Of a stretch of DNA of 64,000 nt, positions 37,901 to 46,204 are shown one piece after another. The position numbers were made by a program, and so were the translations under genes. Position 1 is the stretch's first letter. Each line of letters opens with the position of its first letter. Source of the DNA: Caulobacter sp. (GTDB lineage: Bacteria; Pseudomonadota; Alphaproteobacteria; Caulobacterales; Caulobacteraceae); the NCBI GenBank assembly GCA_030680355.1, contig JAUXVF010000026.1, positions 1-64,000 of the forward strand, read 5' to 3'. Under the pieces are notes generated by a model. The model saw nothing but the letters and a program-made list of their open reading frames with translations. It had not been told where the DNA came from and searched no databases.

Positions 37901-38829
37901 ACCGCCTCCGCATAGAGGGCGGCGCGATAGAGACGCAGCGCGAACGCCCGCAGCCGCGTGGGCAGCACCTCGGCCAGGGCGACAGCCTTGAGGAGCGGAC
38001 GCCAGACGCCGCGCAGGGGCATATGGCGCAGCAGGCGCGCGACCCGGTAGCTGGGGTAGGTCTGAACCACCGCGCGATGAGCCGCCACGACGCGGGCGAA
38101 ATTGGCCGCCGACTGTTCGTATTTGCGGGCCATCACCGGCGCGGGATCGAGGCCCAGGTGGCTGGCTGGAATGTCGACATGGACGATGGGCCAGAGGTCG
38201 GCGACGCGGATGGCCCATTCGACATCTTCCCAGCCCCAGCCGGTGAAGGCTTCATCAAAGGCGACGCCGTCGAAGACATCGCGGCGGACCAGCAGGTTGG
38301 CCGTGAAGACGTGTTTCTCGGGCGCTTTGGCGCGGTCGGCGGCGGTGACACAGTCGCTCTTCAGCGCCATGGCCCGATGCAGGGCGTGTTCGCGGGTGAT
38401 CGGGGTCTGGTCCAGCGAGAAGCCGCCAAAAGCGGCTGCGGGGTCCCGCCGGTCGATCAGGGCCAGCCAGTCGGCCAGGAAATGGTCGCTGTCGGGCAGC
38501 ATGTCGGCGTCGATGAACAGAAAGCGGTCGGCCCGGGCGTGGCGGGCCAGACGGTTGCGTCCCCGTGACCGGCCTTCGTTGACGGTCAGCCGCACAAAAC
38601 GCGCCGGGAGCGGCGAGGCCTGAACCGCCGCGTCGATGCGCGCTGACAGGTCTGGATCGCCCGTCCCATCGTCGAGCAGGATGATCTCGGCCGACGCGGC
38701 CTCCCGGCCAAGGGCGGCCAGCAGCCGGGTTGGATCGTCCCGCAGGAAGGGGATCAGAATAGAGAGCCGCGGCATCGCCCGGGCCCAGGCGGCGTTGTTG
38801 GTCACCCACTCCCTGGCCAGGGCGGTCAT
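37897..38829 (-). CDS. hfsG: Glycosyltransferase family 2 (holdfast, HfsG-like)
   Basis: 310 residues. A GT-A fold opens MPRLSILIPFLRDDPTRLLA (from about 19), followed by IILLDDGTGDPDL, the DxD motif FLFIDADMLPDSDHF (about 102-116) and WGWEDVEWAIRVADLW. The C-terminal part is basic and amphipathic (MPLRGVWRPLLKAVALAEVL), probably touching the membrane. It adds a sugar, in Caulobacter GlcNAc, to the lipid-linked holdfast unit. The start at 38829 overlaps the hfsF stop; the stop overlaps hfsH. The longer upstream frame is a shadow. Confidence 0.88.
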   Translation of the reverse strand: MTALAREWVTNNAAWARAMPRLSILIPFLRDDPTRLLAALGREAASAEIILLDDGTGDPDLSARIDAAVQASPLPARFVRLTVNEGRSRGRNRLARHARADRFLFIDADMLPDSDHFLADWLALIDRRDPAAAFGGFSLDQTPITREHALHRAMALKSDCVTAADRAKAPEKHVFTANLLVRRDVFDGVAFDEAFTGWGWEDVEWAIRVADLWPIVHVDIPASHLGLDPAPVMARKYEQSAANFARVVAAHRAVVQTYPSYRVARLLRHMPLRGVWRPLLKAVALAEVLPTRLRAFALRLYRAALYAEAV

Positions 38830-40274
38830 GACGCGGTCCGCGCGCGCAGGCCCCGCAGGACGACCCCGGCATGGGTGCGCAGGCCGCCCGCGTCGAGCAG
38901 AACCGCCACGGCGCCATAGACGGCGGCGCCGACCCCGGCCTTGAGCAGCAGTTCGAGCAGGCCGCCGACGGCTGGAATTCGGGTGACGACGAGGACCATG
39001 ACCAGGCAGGCCAGTCCCGACCGCCAGAGCACCGCGGTGGGCAGGGGCAGGGGCATGGCGTGGCGGCCCAGCAGCCAGGACATGCCCGCCCCCAGGGCGT
39101 AGCTGACCGCCGTCGACCACATCGCCCCGGCTATGCCGAAGCGCGGGATCAGGACCAGGTTGAGGCCCAGGTTGACGGCGGCCGGCAGGATCATGGCCGC
39201 GAACAGCAGATGGGTCTTGCGGCCCAGGGTGAAGGCCTGGTGCAGATAGTAGGTGGTGACGCCGGCGAAGAAGGCGCCGAACGCGACCCAGGGCGTGACC
39301 TGGGCGGCGCCCTCGACCAGCGGCCCGCCGATCATCACCTCGGCCAGGGGGTGGGCGACCAGGCCCAGGCCGACGGCGGCCGGCAGGGTCAGCAGCACCA
39401 TCAGGGAGGACTGCTCGCGGGCCGTCGCCTCGAGGGCCGGCCGGCCGCCCCGCTCGAGGGCGGCGACCATGGCCGGTCCGCCGGCCATGCCCAGCCAGAT
39501 GAACATCACGTCCAGGGTGCGGTTCGCTAGGCTGTAGCCGGCGTGATAGACGCCCACCGCCCCCTCGTCGAGAAAGGCGGCCAGCAGAAACCGGTCAGTG
39601 GTGGAGATGACCAGGGCCAGGATCAGCGACAGCGACACCGGCAGGCCGTAGCTGGCGTAGTCCTTCAGCCGGGCCGGCTCGAACCGGCCCCCGCGGGCCA
39701 TCCTCAGCTCGCGGGGCAGGGTGAAGGCGAGACACAGCATCGCGATCGCCGCGAGGCCGATCATCGGGCCGGCCGCGCCGGCGCCCAGGGTGATGGCCAG
39801 CACGCCGATGGCGAAGCCGCCGGCCGTCAGGGCCATATCCAGTCCGGAGGCCGCCATCACCTCGCCGTCGGCGCGGCGATGTTCCTGAATGATGCGGAGC
39901 AGGGAGCGGAACAGGATGGAAACCAGCCCCGCCCCGATCGCCAGCTTGAGCGCGGGGCTGATCGGCGTCAGCCAGACGGCGATCCCTGACAGGACCGGAA
40001 AGATCACGGCAAGGACGGCAAAGGCGCGCAGCAGGGTGGCCAGATGGTCGGCGGTGTCGCCCCGCTCGACCGCCCTGGCCTGGAACCGGGCCATGGCGGC
40101 CTCGATCCAGGTGAACAGGGTGGTGTGGACCAGCATCATGACCGAGAGGGCCAGGGCGTAGCCGCCGTACTGCTCGGGCGTCAGCAGCCGGGTGAAGACC
40201 ACGATGGTCAGCAGCCCGACCAGACCCTGGATGATATTGGCCGGCAGATAGCCGATCAGACCGCGACGGAACAT
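38826..40274 (-). CDS. hfsF: Polysaccharide flippase (holdfast, HfsF-like)
   Basis: A Wzx/MATE-like lipid-linked oligosaccharide flippase of 482 residues with 12-14 spans. It begins with a short amphipathic start (MFRRGLIGYLPANIIQGLVG), then FTRLLTPEQYGGYALALSVM (about 27-46), typical of Polysacc_synt proteins, and continues to YGLPVSLSLILALVISTTDRFLL. It moves undecaprenyl-linked units to the periplasmic face for HfsC-type polymerisation. It is between hfsE (6-base gap) and hfsG (4-base overlap), a compact operon hfsE-F-G-H. Confidence 0.9.
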   Translation of the reverse strand: MFRRGLIGYLPANIIQGLVGLLTIVVFTRLLTPEQYGGYALALSVMMLVHTTLFTWIEAAMARFQARAVERGDTADHLATLLRAFAVLAVIFPVLSGIAVWLTPISPALKLAIGAGLVSILFRSLLRIIQEHRRADGEVMAASGLDMALTAGGFAIGVLAITLGAGAAGPMIGLAAIAMLCLAFTLPRELRMARGGRFEPARLKDYASYGLPVSLSLILALVISTTDRFLLAAFLDEGAVGVYHAGYSLANRTLDVMFIWLGMAGGPAMVAALERGGRPALEATAREQSSLMVLLTLPAAVGLGLVAHPLAEVMIGGPLVEGAAQVTPWVAFGAFFAGVTTYYLHQAFTLGRKTHLLFAAMILPAAVNLGLNLVLIPRFGIAGAMWSTAVSYALGAGMSWLLGRHAMPLPLPTAVLWRSGLACLVMVLVVTRIPAVGGLLELLLKAGVGAAVYGAVAVLLDAGGLRTHAGVVLRGLRARTAS

Positions 40275-40280
40275 GGCGCT

Positions 40281-41867
40281 CTACCGCACCTGATCCCGGT
40301 CCCCGAGCAGGCAGGGGATGGTCATGGCCATGACGTAGAGGTCGAGCCAGAAGGACTGGCGCTCGATGTATTCGATGTCCAGAGCGACCCGTCTGCGGAC
40401 CAGCTCGGGTGTGTCCACCGGTCCGCGCGAACCATGGATGGCGGCCCAGCCGGTCATGCCCGGCTTCATGCGGTGGCGGTGAGCGTACTCGGCGACCAGT
40501 CGGGCCGATTCCGTCTGGCCGGTCTTCATGCCGACAGCATGAGGGCGGGGCCCGACCAGGCTCATCTCGCCGAGCAGAACGTTAAACAACTGAGGCAACT
40601 CGTCGAGACTGGTCTTGCGGATGAAGCCCCCCACGCGGGTGACCCGGTCATCGCCGGCGCGAACCTGTTGCACGGCGGCGAAATCAGCGGCCTCGGCCCG
40701 CATCGAGCGGAATTTCCAGACCAGGATTTCCTCATTATTGAAGCCGTGCCGGCGCTGGCGGAAGAAGATGGGGCCGGGACTGTCCAGCCGCACGGCGACG
40801 GCCACCGCCACCATGATCGGCCAGCCCAGAAGCAGCGCGAGGCTGGCCACGACCAGGTCCTGGGCCCGTTTGACGCCGGCCCGGCGGATATTGGCCGGCT
40901 CGCCCGAAACCTGGGCCAGTTGGGCGTCGGCGATCCGCGACAGGGCCCGCTGGCGCCCATCTTCGCCGCCGGCCTCGATGACCAGGCTGACCTCGTTGGG
41001 CAGCACCCTGAGTCGATCGATCAGCTGGCGGATGCGCGGCTGGGCCGACGCCGTCACGGCGATCACGATACGATCGACATAGGGCATGATCCGGTGGCCA
41101 AGAAGGTCGCCGGTGTCGCCCAGCACGGGGACGCCCGCGATGTCCTTGGGCGCGCGGCCGAGGCGGTCGTCGAACACCCCCAGCACGGCGACTTCCTGGG
41201 TTTTGAGCGCGGTTTCAATCAGTTTGCGCGCCGACTCGGTGGCGCCGACGATGACGATGTTGGGCGTCAGCCGCCCTTCGCGCCGCCAGCCCGAGACGAT
41301 TGACCACCACAGCCCATGGGTCAGAACCAGGCCGCCCAGGCTCATGACGAACCAGGCCATGGCCGCGGGCGCGGCCTCGCGGCCCTGGGGCAGCAGGACC
41401 AGGCTCGCGGCCAGACCCAGGCCGGTCAGGCCGAAGGCGGCGCAAACCCGGATCAGATGGCGGGCCATGGTCTCGCGCCGACCAAACCCGTAGCTCCGCA
41501 GCACTGGCAGACTCCAGATCAGAACGGCTGTTCCAAGCACCAGCGGCAGGAGGGCGCCGAGGGGCGCCGAGAAAAGCCCCTGGGTCGCGTGAATCTGGGC
41601 CGCGACAACCGCCAGGATGATCACCAGGGCGCTGTCCAGCGCCCGGTAGGCGCCGGTGACCTGGCCCAGCTCGAGCCGCGAGCGCACGGGCGTCAGGCGC
41701 GCCGGCCGGAAGGGACCCCGGCGTTCGGGGCGGCGATCCTTGGCGACAGGGGTGGATTCGGGCCCGAAACGGGCGTCGAGCATCTCGTGCAGGGCGCGTA
41801 CGGCTTCAGCCCGGCCCGTCTCGGAGGGGCCGGTCGGTTCATCGCGCGGGGCTGTCGCAATCTTCAT
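40281..41867 (-). CDS. hfsE: Polyprenyl-phosphate sugar phosphotransferase (holdfast initiation, HfsE-like)
   Basis: 528 residues. Four to five N-terminal membrane spans and a CoA-binding-like central domain (VIVGATESARKLIETAL, about 211-227) lead to the C-terminal Bact_transf catalytic domain. That domain shows KRAQDLVVASLALLLGWPIM, FRQRRHGFNNEEILVWKFRS, KTSLDELPQLFNVLLGEMS and VGPRPHA. WcaJ/HfsE-type enzymes load the first sugar-phosphate on undecaprenyl phosphate. The ATG at 41867 is used; 14 codons upstream are open but unsupported. It is the first gene of hfsEFGH. Confidence 0.9.
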   Translation of the reverse strand: MKIATAPRDEPTGPSETGRAEAVRALHEMLDARFGPESTPVAKDRRPERRGPFRPARLTPVRSRLELGQVTGAYRALDSALVIILAVVAAQIHATQGLFSAPLGALLPLVLGTAVLIWSLPVLRSYGFGRRETMARHLIRVCAAFGLTGLGLAASLVLLPQGREAAPAAMAWFVMSLGGLVLTHGLWWSIVSGWRREGRLTPNIVIVGATESARKLIETALKTQEVAVLGVFDDRLGRAPKDIAGVPVLGDTGDLLGHRIMPYVDRIVIAVTASAQPRIRQLIDRLRVLPNEVSLVIEAGGEDGRQRALSRIADAQLAQVSGEPANIRRAGVKRAQDLVVASLALLLGWPIMVAVAVAVRLDSPGPIFFRQRRHGFNNEEILVWKFRSMRAEAADFAAVQQVRAGDDRVTRVGGFIRKTSLDELPQLFNVLLGEMSLVGPRPHAVGMKTGQTESARLVAEYAHRHRMKPGMTGWAAIHGSRGPVDTPELVRRRVALDIEYIERQSFWLDLYVMAMTIPCLLGDRDQVR

Positions 41868-41988
41868 CGCGGGCACCGTCTCACGTCCGGTTGAGCGTCC
41901 GGTTAACAAGGTTCGCTCATTCAGTGCGTGGTGGTCGTTGCGAAGCGCGCGCCACTTGGATATGAGGGGCCTCCCGCGAAAGCGGGAT

Positions 41989-42079
41989 GGAGACGTGCCC
42001 GAGTGGCCGAAGGGACTCGTTTGCTAAATGAGCGTACCCCAAAAGGGTACCGTGGGTTCGAATCCCACCGTCTCCGCCA
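41989..42079 (+). tRNA. tRNA-Ser (anticodon GCT)
   Basis: Acceptor stem GGAGACG pairs with CGTCTCC, followed by discriminator G and an encoded CCA (42077-42079). The anticodon loop TTTGCTAAA places GCT at 42023-42025. There is a long variable arm (CGTACCCCAAAAGGGTACC), as expected for a class II serine tRNA. The T arm is GTGGGTTCGAATCCCAC. It reads AGC/AGU codons. Confidence 0.97.
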
Positions 42080-42123
42080 TCCTTCCCCGCCAGTCGCCCC
42101 TCCCGTAAGGGGCCGCCGACCGA

Positions 42124-43011
42124 TCAGCCGCCGGAGCTGAACGGCAGCAGTCGGTCGCGGTTGGCCTGGGCGATGTCGCGCAGCCAGTCGCGCACGGCCC
42201 TGACCCTAGCGGTGGCCGCCACCTCGCGCAGCGCACCGATCCAGAACCGGCGGGTGAGCACGATCTCTGGAAGCACCTGAACGAGGTCGCCGGCGAGAAA
42301 GCACGGCAGGATGCCGATGCCGCCGCCAGCGGCGATGATCTTCTGCTGGGCGTTGATCGAGGAGCTCGACAGCGACGGTCTGAGGGACGGGTGCGCCTCG
42401 TCCATGTAGCGCAGCTCCGGGGCGTAGATCAGATCCTCAATGTAGCCGACCAGATCAAACCGCCCCAGGTCGGCCGCGGCGTCCGGCCGGCCGGCCCGTT
42501 CGAGGTAGTCGGGCGCCGCATAGAGGGCGAGCTGGTAGTCGGTCAGGGGCTCGACCTCGAGGCGGGGCGAGGCGGGCGCGCTGAGGGTGACGGCCAGGTC
42601 GACCTCGCGGGTCGTCGGCGACAGAAACCCGGCGTTGGCCGCCAGTTCGATGCGCAGGGCCGGTCGCCGGGCTCTGAGCGCGGGCAGGGCGGGGGCGAGG
42701 ATGGCGGCGCCAAAACCCTCGGCCGTGCTCAGCCTGACCGTGCCGCCCACCGCGTCGGGCTGACCCACCCGAGCGGCGGCGCCCATCGCGGCCTCGGCGT
42801 TCAGCCCGGTTTCGAGCAGGTGCGATCCCGCCGAGGTCAGCACCAGTCCGCCGGCCGAGCGGACAAACAGCGTGGCCTTCAACGCCGTCTCCAGCCGCGC
42901 CACGCGCCGGCCGACGGTCGCGGCGTCGATGCCCAGCACCGGCGCCGCGGCGGTCAGGGATCCGGCGCGCGCCGCCGCCAGAAAGATCCTCAGATCATCC
43001 CAGTCGAACAT
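42124..43011 (-). CDS. LysR-family transcriptional regulator
   Basis: 295 residues with an N-terminal winged helix (WDDLRIFLAAARAGSLTAAA to DAATVGRRVARLETAL, about 4-44) and a periplasmic-binding-like effector domain (GGTVRLSTAEGFGAAILAPA on). It is divergent from mmsA. The 155-base intergenic region contains the palindrome TGCAATATTGCA, a plausible binding site. By the usual logic of divergent LysR genes it probably controls mmsA and itself. The inducer is unknown. Confidence 0.88.
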   Translation of the reverse strand: MFDWDDLRIFLAAARAGSLTAAAPVLGIDAATVGRRVARLETALKATLFVRSAGGLVLTSAGSHLLETGLNAEAAMGAAARVGQPDAVGGTVRLSTAEGFGAAILAPALPALRARRPALRIELAANAGFLSPTTREVDLAVTLSAPASPRLEVEPLTDYQLALYAAPDYLERAGRPDAAADLGRFDLVGYIEDLIYAPELRYMDEAHPSLRPSLSSSSINAQQKIIAAGGGIGILPCFLAGDLVQVLPEIVLTRRFWIGALREVAATARVRAVRDWLRDIAQANRDRLLPFSSGG

Positions 43012-43038
43012 GGGCCTGCATTTCTACGTGTCTATCAC

Positions 43039-43050
43039 TGCAATATTGCA
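43039..43050. promoter_or_regulatory. Palindromic operator candidate TGCAATATTGCA
   Basis: A perfect 12-bp palindrome in AT-rich sequence, 28 bases before the lysR start and 117 bases before mmsA. Form and position fit a LysR-type recognition site, but no binding data can be read from sequence. Confidence 0.55.
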
Positions 43051-43166
43051 ATACCGTCCCGTGACGCCAGATGATAGGCCCTGCGCCGCGACCCCAGGGG
43101 TATGCTGGCGGGGCGGCGCTTCGCCGCGTTGCCGTCTCCAGACGACCGACATTGAGGAACATTGCC

Positions 43167-44663
43167 ATGCGGGACATCCGTCATTTCGTGAACGGCGCGA
43201 CCTTCGAAGGCGCTTCGGGCCGCTTCGGTGAGGTGTTCAACCCCAACACCGGTGAGGTTCAGGCGCGGGTTCAGCTGGCCACGGCCGGCGAGCTGGACGG
43301 CGCTGTTCAGGCCGCGCTGGCGGCCTTCCCGGGCTGGGCGGCGACCAATCCCCAGCGCCGCGCGCGGGTGATGTTCGAGTTCAAACGGCTGGTCGAGGCC
43401 AACATGCAGGATCTGGCCGAGATGCTCTCGGCCGAGCACGGCAAGGTCATCGCCGACAGCAAGGGCGACGTTCAGCGCGGCCTGGAGGTGATCGAGTTCA
43501 CCTGCGGCATCCCGCATGTGCTCAAGGGTGAATACACCGAGGGCGCGGGTCCCGGCATCGACGTCTATTCCATGCGCCAGCCGCTGGGCGTGGTCGCCGG
43601 CATCACCCCGTTCAACTTCCCGGCCATGATCCCGATGTGGATGTTCGGCGTGGCCATCGCCACCGGCAACACCTTCATCCTCAAGCCTTCGGAGAAGGAT
43701 CCCAGCCTCCCGGTCCGCCTGGGCGAGCTGATGATGGAAGCCGGCGCGCCAGCCGGGGTGCTCAACGTGGTGCATGGCGACAAGACCGCCGTCGACGCCA
43801 TCCTCGACCATCCCGATATCAAGGCGGTCAGCTTCGTCGGCAGCTCCGACATCGCCCAGTATGTCTATGCCCGCGGCACGTCGCACGGCAAACGGGTCCA
43901 GGCCATGGGCGGCGCCAAGAACCACGGCATCGTCATGCCCGACGCGGATCTGGACCAGGTGGTCAAGGATCTCTCCGGCGCCGCCTTCGGTTCGGCCGGT
44001 GAGCGCTGCATGGCGCTGCCGGTCGTGGTCCCCGTGGGCAAGAAGGTCGCCGACGAACTGCGCGAGCGGATGATCGCCGAGATCGAAACCCTGAAGGTCG
44101 GGATCAGCAACGACGCCGACGCCCAGTACGGCCCCGTCGTCTCGGCCGCCCATCGCCAGAAGATCGCCGACTACATCCAGATCGGTAAGGACGAGGGCGC
44201 CGAACTGGTCGTCGACGGCCGCGACTTCAAGCTGCAGGGCTTCGAAAAGGGCTTCTTCATCGGCCCCAGCTTCTTCGACGGCGTGAAGCCGGGGATGAAG
44301 ACCTACCACGAGGAGATCTTTGGCCCGGTGCTGCAGATGGTCCGGGCCGAGAGCTTCGAAGAGGCCGTCGATCTGCCCAGCAAGCACCAGTACGGCAACG
44401 GCGTGGCCATCTTCACCCGCAGCGGCCGCGCCGCCCGCGAGTTCGCCAACCGTGTCCAGGTCGGCATGGTCGGCATCAATGTGCCGATCCCGGTGCCGGT
44501 GGCCTACCACACCTTCGGCGGCTGGAAGCGCAGCGCCTTTGGCGACACCAACCAGCACGGCATGGAAGGTCTGAAGTTCTGGACCAAGGTCAAGACCATC
44601 ACGGCGCGCTGGCCCGAAGGCGAGACCGAGGATTCGGCCTTCGTCATCCCGACGATGAAATAG
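43167..44663 (+). CDS. mmsA: Methylmalonate-semialdehyde dehydrogenase (CoA-acylating)
   Basis: 498 residues of the aldehyde dehydrogenase superfamily, MMSDH branch, acting in valine, inositol or beta-alanine breakdown and giving propionyl- or acetyl-CoA. It starts MRDIRHFVNGATFEGASG. It contains TPFNFPAMIPMWMFGVAIAT (about 149-168), GSSDIAQYVYARG, and the nucleophile Cys281 in GSAGERCMALPV. IPVPVAYHTFGGWKRSAFGD near the C-terminus is typical of MMSDH. The ATG at 43167 follows GAGGAAC; the frame upstream is non-coding. It is divergent from the LysR gene. Confidence 0.93.
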   Translation: MRDIRHFVNGATFEGASGRFGEVFNPNTGEVQARVQLATAGELDGAVQAALAAFPGWAATNPQRRARVMFEFKRLVEANMQDLAEMLSAEHGKVIADSKGDVQRGLEVIEFTCGIPHVLKGEYTEGAGPGIDVYSMRQPLGVVAGITPFNFPAMIPMWMFGVAIATGNTFILKPSEKDPSLPVRLGELMMEAGAPAGVLNVVHGDKTAVDAILDHPDIKAVSFVGSSDIAQYVYARGTSHGKRVQAMGGAKNHGIVMPDADLDQVVKDLSGAAFGSAGERCMALPVVVPVGKKVADELRERMIAEIETLKVGISNDADAQYGPVVSAAHRQKIADYIQIGKDEGAELVVDGRDFKLQGFEKGFFIGPSFFDGVKPGMKTYHEEIFGPVLQMVRAESFEEAVDLPSKHQYGNGVAIFTRSGRAAREFANRVQVGMVGINVPIPVPVAYHTFGGWKRSAFGDTNQHGMEGLKFWTKVKTITARWPEGETEDSAFVIPTMK

Positions 44664-44675
44664 GCGGGCCCGCCG

Positions 44676-44855
44676 ATGCCCAAGGCCTACGGTCAGATCA
44701 CCGAACGCCTGCTGGGGCTGGCGGTCGGCCGCTCCTGCGTCGTCGACGCGCGGCGCCCGGACCGCCACCTGGCCACGGCCCGCAAGCATCAGCCCGACCG
44801 GGTCTGGTCGGTCGAGGCGGTCGACAGCCGCAAGGTCGTCACCCGCATCCGCTGA
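44676..44855 (+). CDS. Small hypothetical protein (59 residues)
   Basis: An ORF from ATG 44676 to TGA 44855, beginning 13 bases after the mmsA stop. The product reads MPKAYGQITERLLGLAVGRS through DRVWSVEAVDSRKVVTRIR. It is basic and soluble, with no membrane segment or known motif. Codon pattern (GC at third positions) is like the neighbours, and spacing suggests co-transcription with mmsA. It could be a chance ORF in GC-rich DNA; conservation would decide. Confidence 0.45.
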   Translation: MPKAYGQITERLLGLAVGRSCVVDARRPDRHLATARKHQPDRVWSVEAVDSRKVVTRIR

Positions 44856-44945
44856 CCGCCGGTCGCCGGGGGTAGGCGCCGCGGGAGTCAGGCCGCAGGA
44901 TGGGCCGGCAGGCGCGTCGGTGCGCGCCCGGTCCTGGAGGCTTCC

Positions 44946-45413
44946 ATGCACAGACCCCTGGCTCTACTGGCCGTGGCGAGCGCGCTCGCGGCCGCGTCGC
45001 CGGCCCTGGCGGCCACCGTCGGCGACTGCGACGGCGTCACCGATCTGGCGTCCAACATCGTCGAGCCCTGGGAGACCAGCAGCCGGACCTTCTACAAGGG
45101 CCGGGTGCGGGTGGCCTGGCTGGACACCGGCGGCGAGCCGGCCTGCTGCAGCGCCCATCTGCTGGTGCAGTTCTTCCACGAGGGCGACGACGAGCCGGGC
45201 GGCATGGTCTGCAAACTGGTCAGCGACCGGCCCGGGGCCGGATTCGCCGGCGTCGACATGGCCTCGATCAAGAGCCGCTACGATCCCAAACGCGGCCTGC
45301 TGGTGACCTTCGGCTACGCGGCCTTTCCGCTGAACGGAGACGGCGCCGCCCCGGCTCGCGGATCGGCCAGCGTCCGCGTCAACCTGGCCGCCGGCACGGT
45401 GACCGTCGAATGA
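44946..45413 (+). CDS. Secreted hypothetical protein
   Basis: 155 residues with a clear signal peptide (PLALLAVASALAAASPALA, cleaved before ATVGD, about residue 23). The mature part holds four Cys (GDCDG, PACCSAH, MVCKL), suggesting disulfides in the periplasm, and beta-strand-like stretches (GRVRVAWLDTGGEPACCSAH, LLVTFGYAAF). No family is recognised. TGGAGGCTTCC precedes the ATG as a ribosome site. The stop overlaps the start of the next gene (ATGA), so the two are coupled. Confidence 0.7.
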   Translation: MHRPLALLAVASALAAASPALAATVGDCDGVTDLASNIVEPWETSSRTFYKGRVRVAWLDTGGEPACCSAHLLVQFFHEGDDEPGGMVCKLVSDRPGAGFAGVDMASIKSRYDPKRGLLVTFGYAAFPLNGDGAAPARGSASVRVNLAAGTVTVE

Positions 45414-46078
45414 GAGCCTTCGCCGAGATCCGGGCCGAGGCCGCCGACCGCAAGGGCGGGGAGGCGGCCCTGGCCGCCCTGTTGCCGACGATGAAGACGG
45501 CGGCCGAACTGGCGGCGATCGGCGATGACCGCTGGCTGTCGATGCTGAGCCGCTGCGTGTTCCAGGCCGGATTCTCCTGGACCGTGGTCGAGACAAAATG
45601 GCCGGGGTTCGAAGAGGCCTTCTGGGGCTTTGACCCGGGCCGCTGCCGGATGATGTCGGACGAGGATCTCGACGCCCTGCTCAAGGACAAACGCATCATC
45701 CGCAACGGGGCCAAGGTCGCCTCGGTGCGAACCAACGCCGCCCTGGTGGTCGACCTCGCGGCGGAACACGGCTCGGCGGCGAGCGCCTTCGCAAACTGGC
45801 CGGCCGGCGACTTCATCGGCCTGCTCGACGTGCTGAAGGTCCGCGGCGACCGGCTGGGCGGCAACGCCGGCATGATCGCGATGCGGTTCATGGGTCGCGA
45901 CGGCTGGGTGACCTCGGCTGACATGGTCAAGGCCCTGGTCCGCGAGGGGGTGATCAGCGGTTCGCCGGACTCGAAGACCGCGCGGCGGGCCATCCAGGCG
46001 GCGTTCGATCAATGGGCCGCCGAAAGCGGCGCGCCCTTCGCCCATATCAGCCGGGTGCTGGCGATGAGCGTGGACTGA
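45410..46078 (+). CDS. DNA-3-methyladenine glycosylase I family protein
   Basis: 222 residues of the Tag-like helix-hairpin-helix glycosylase superfamily, removing 3-methyladenine from alkylated DNA. The pattern LSRCVFQAGFSWTVVETKWP (about 46-65) corresponds to the substrate pocket of Tag, with Trp and Glu/Lys side chains. Then GFEEAFWGFDP and LLKDKRIIRNGAKVASVRTN (about 89-108) follow. The zinc-binding Cys/His set of E. coli Tag is not evident, as in related shorter alphaproteobacterial forms. It is ATGA-coupled to the secreted protein gene. Confidence 0.8.
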   Translation: MRAFAEIRAEAADRKGGEAALAALLPTMKTAAELAAIGDDRWLSMLSRCVFQAGFSWTVVETKWPGFEEAFWGFDPGRCRMMSDEDLDALLKDKRIIRNGAKVASVRTNAALVVDLAAEHGSAASAFANWPAGDFIGLLDVLKVRGDRLGGNAGMIAMRFMGRDGWVTSADMVKALVREGVISGSPDSKTARRAIQAAFDQWAAESGAPFAHISRVLAMSVD

Positions 46079-46085
46079 GGCGGGG

Positions 46086-46204
46086 GTGCGTCCTTCGAGA
46101 CGCTCGGCCGGGGCCTCGCTCCTCAGGATGACGCAGAGGGGTGGTTGCAACCCTGTTCGTCATGGTGAGGAGCGACCCCTCAGGTCCCCGTCTCGAACCA
46201 CGCA
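46086..46204. repeat. Paired palindromic intergenic element, copy 4
   Basis: Left arm 46086-46132 (GTGCGTCCTTCGAGACG to CTCCTCAGGATGAC, tip GGCC-gg-GGCC). Right arm 46159-46204 (GTCATGGTGAGGAGCG to GTCTCGAACCACGCA). Relative to copies 2 and 5 both arms carry the coordinated change GACAC to GAGAC with matching CTCCTC. It fills the space between convergent genes and ends one base from the acyl-CoA ligase stop. Confidence 0.8.

Noticed and set aside
41868..41940. CtrA-like site upstream of hfsE (GGTTGAGCGTCCGGTTAAC)
   Set aside because: The half-sites are imperfect and the spacing is 8 rather than 7, so the evidence is too weak to annotate.
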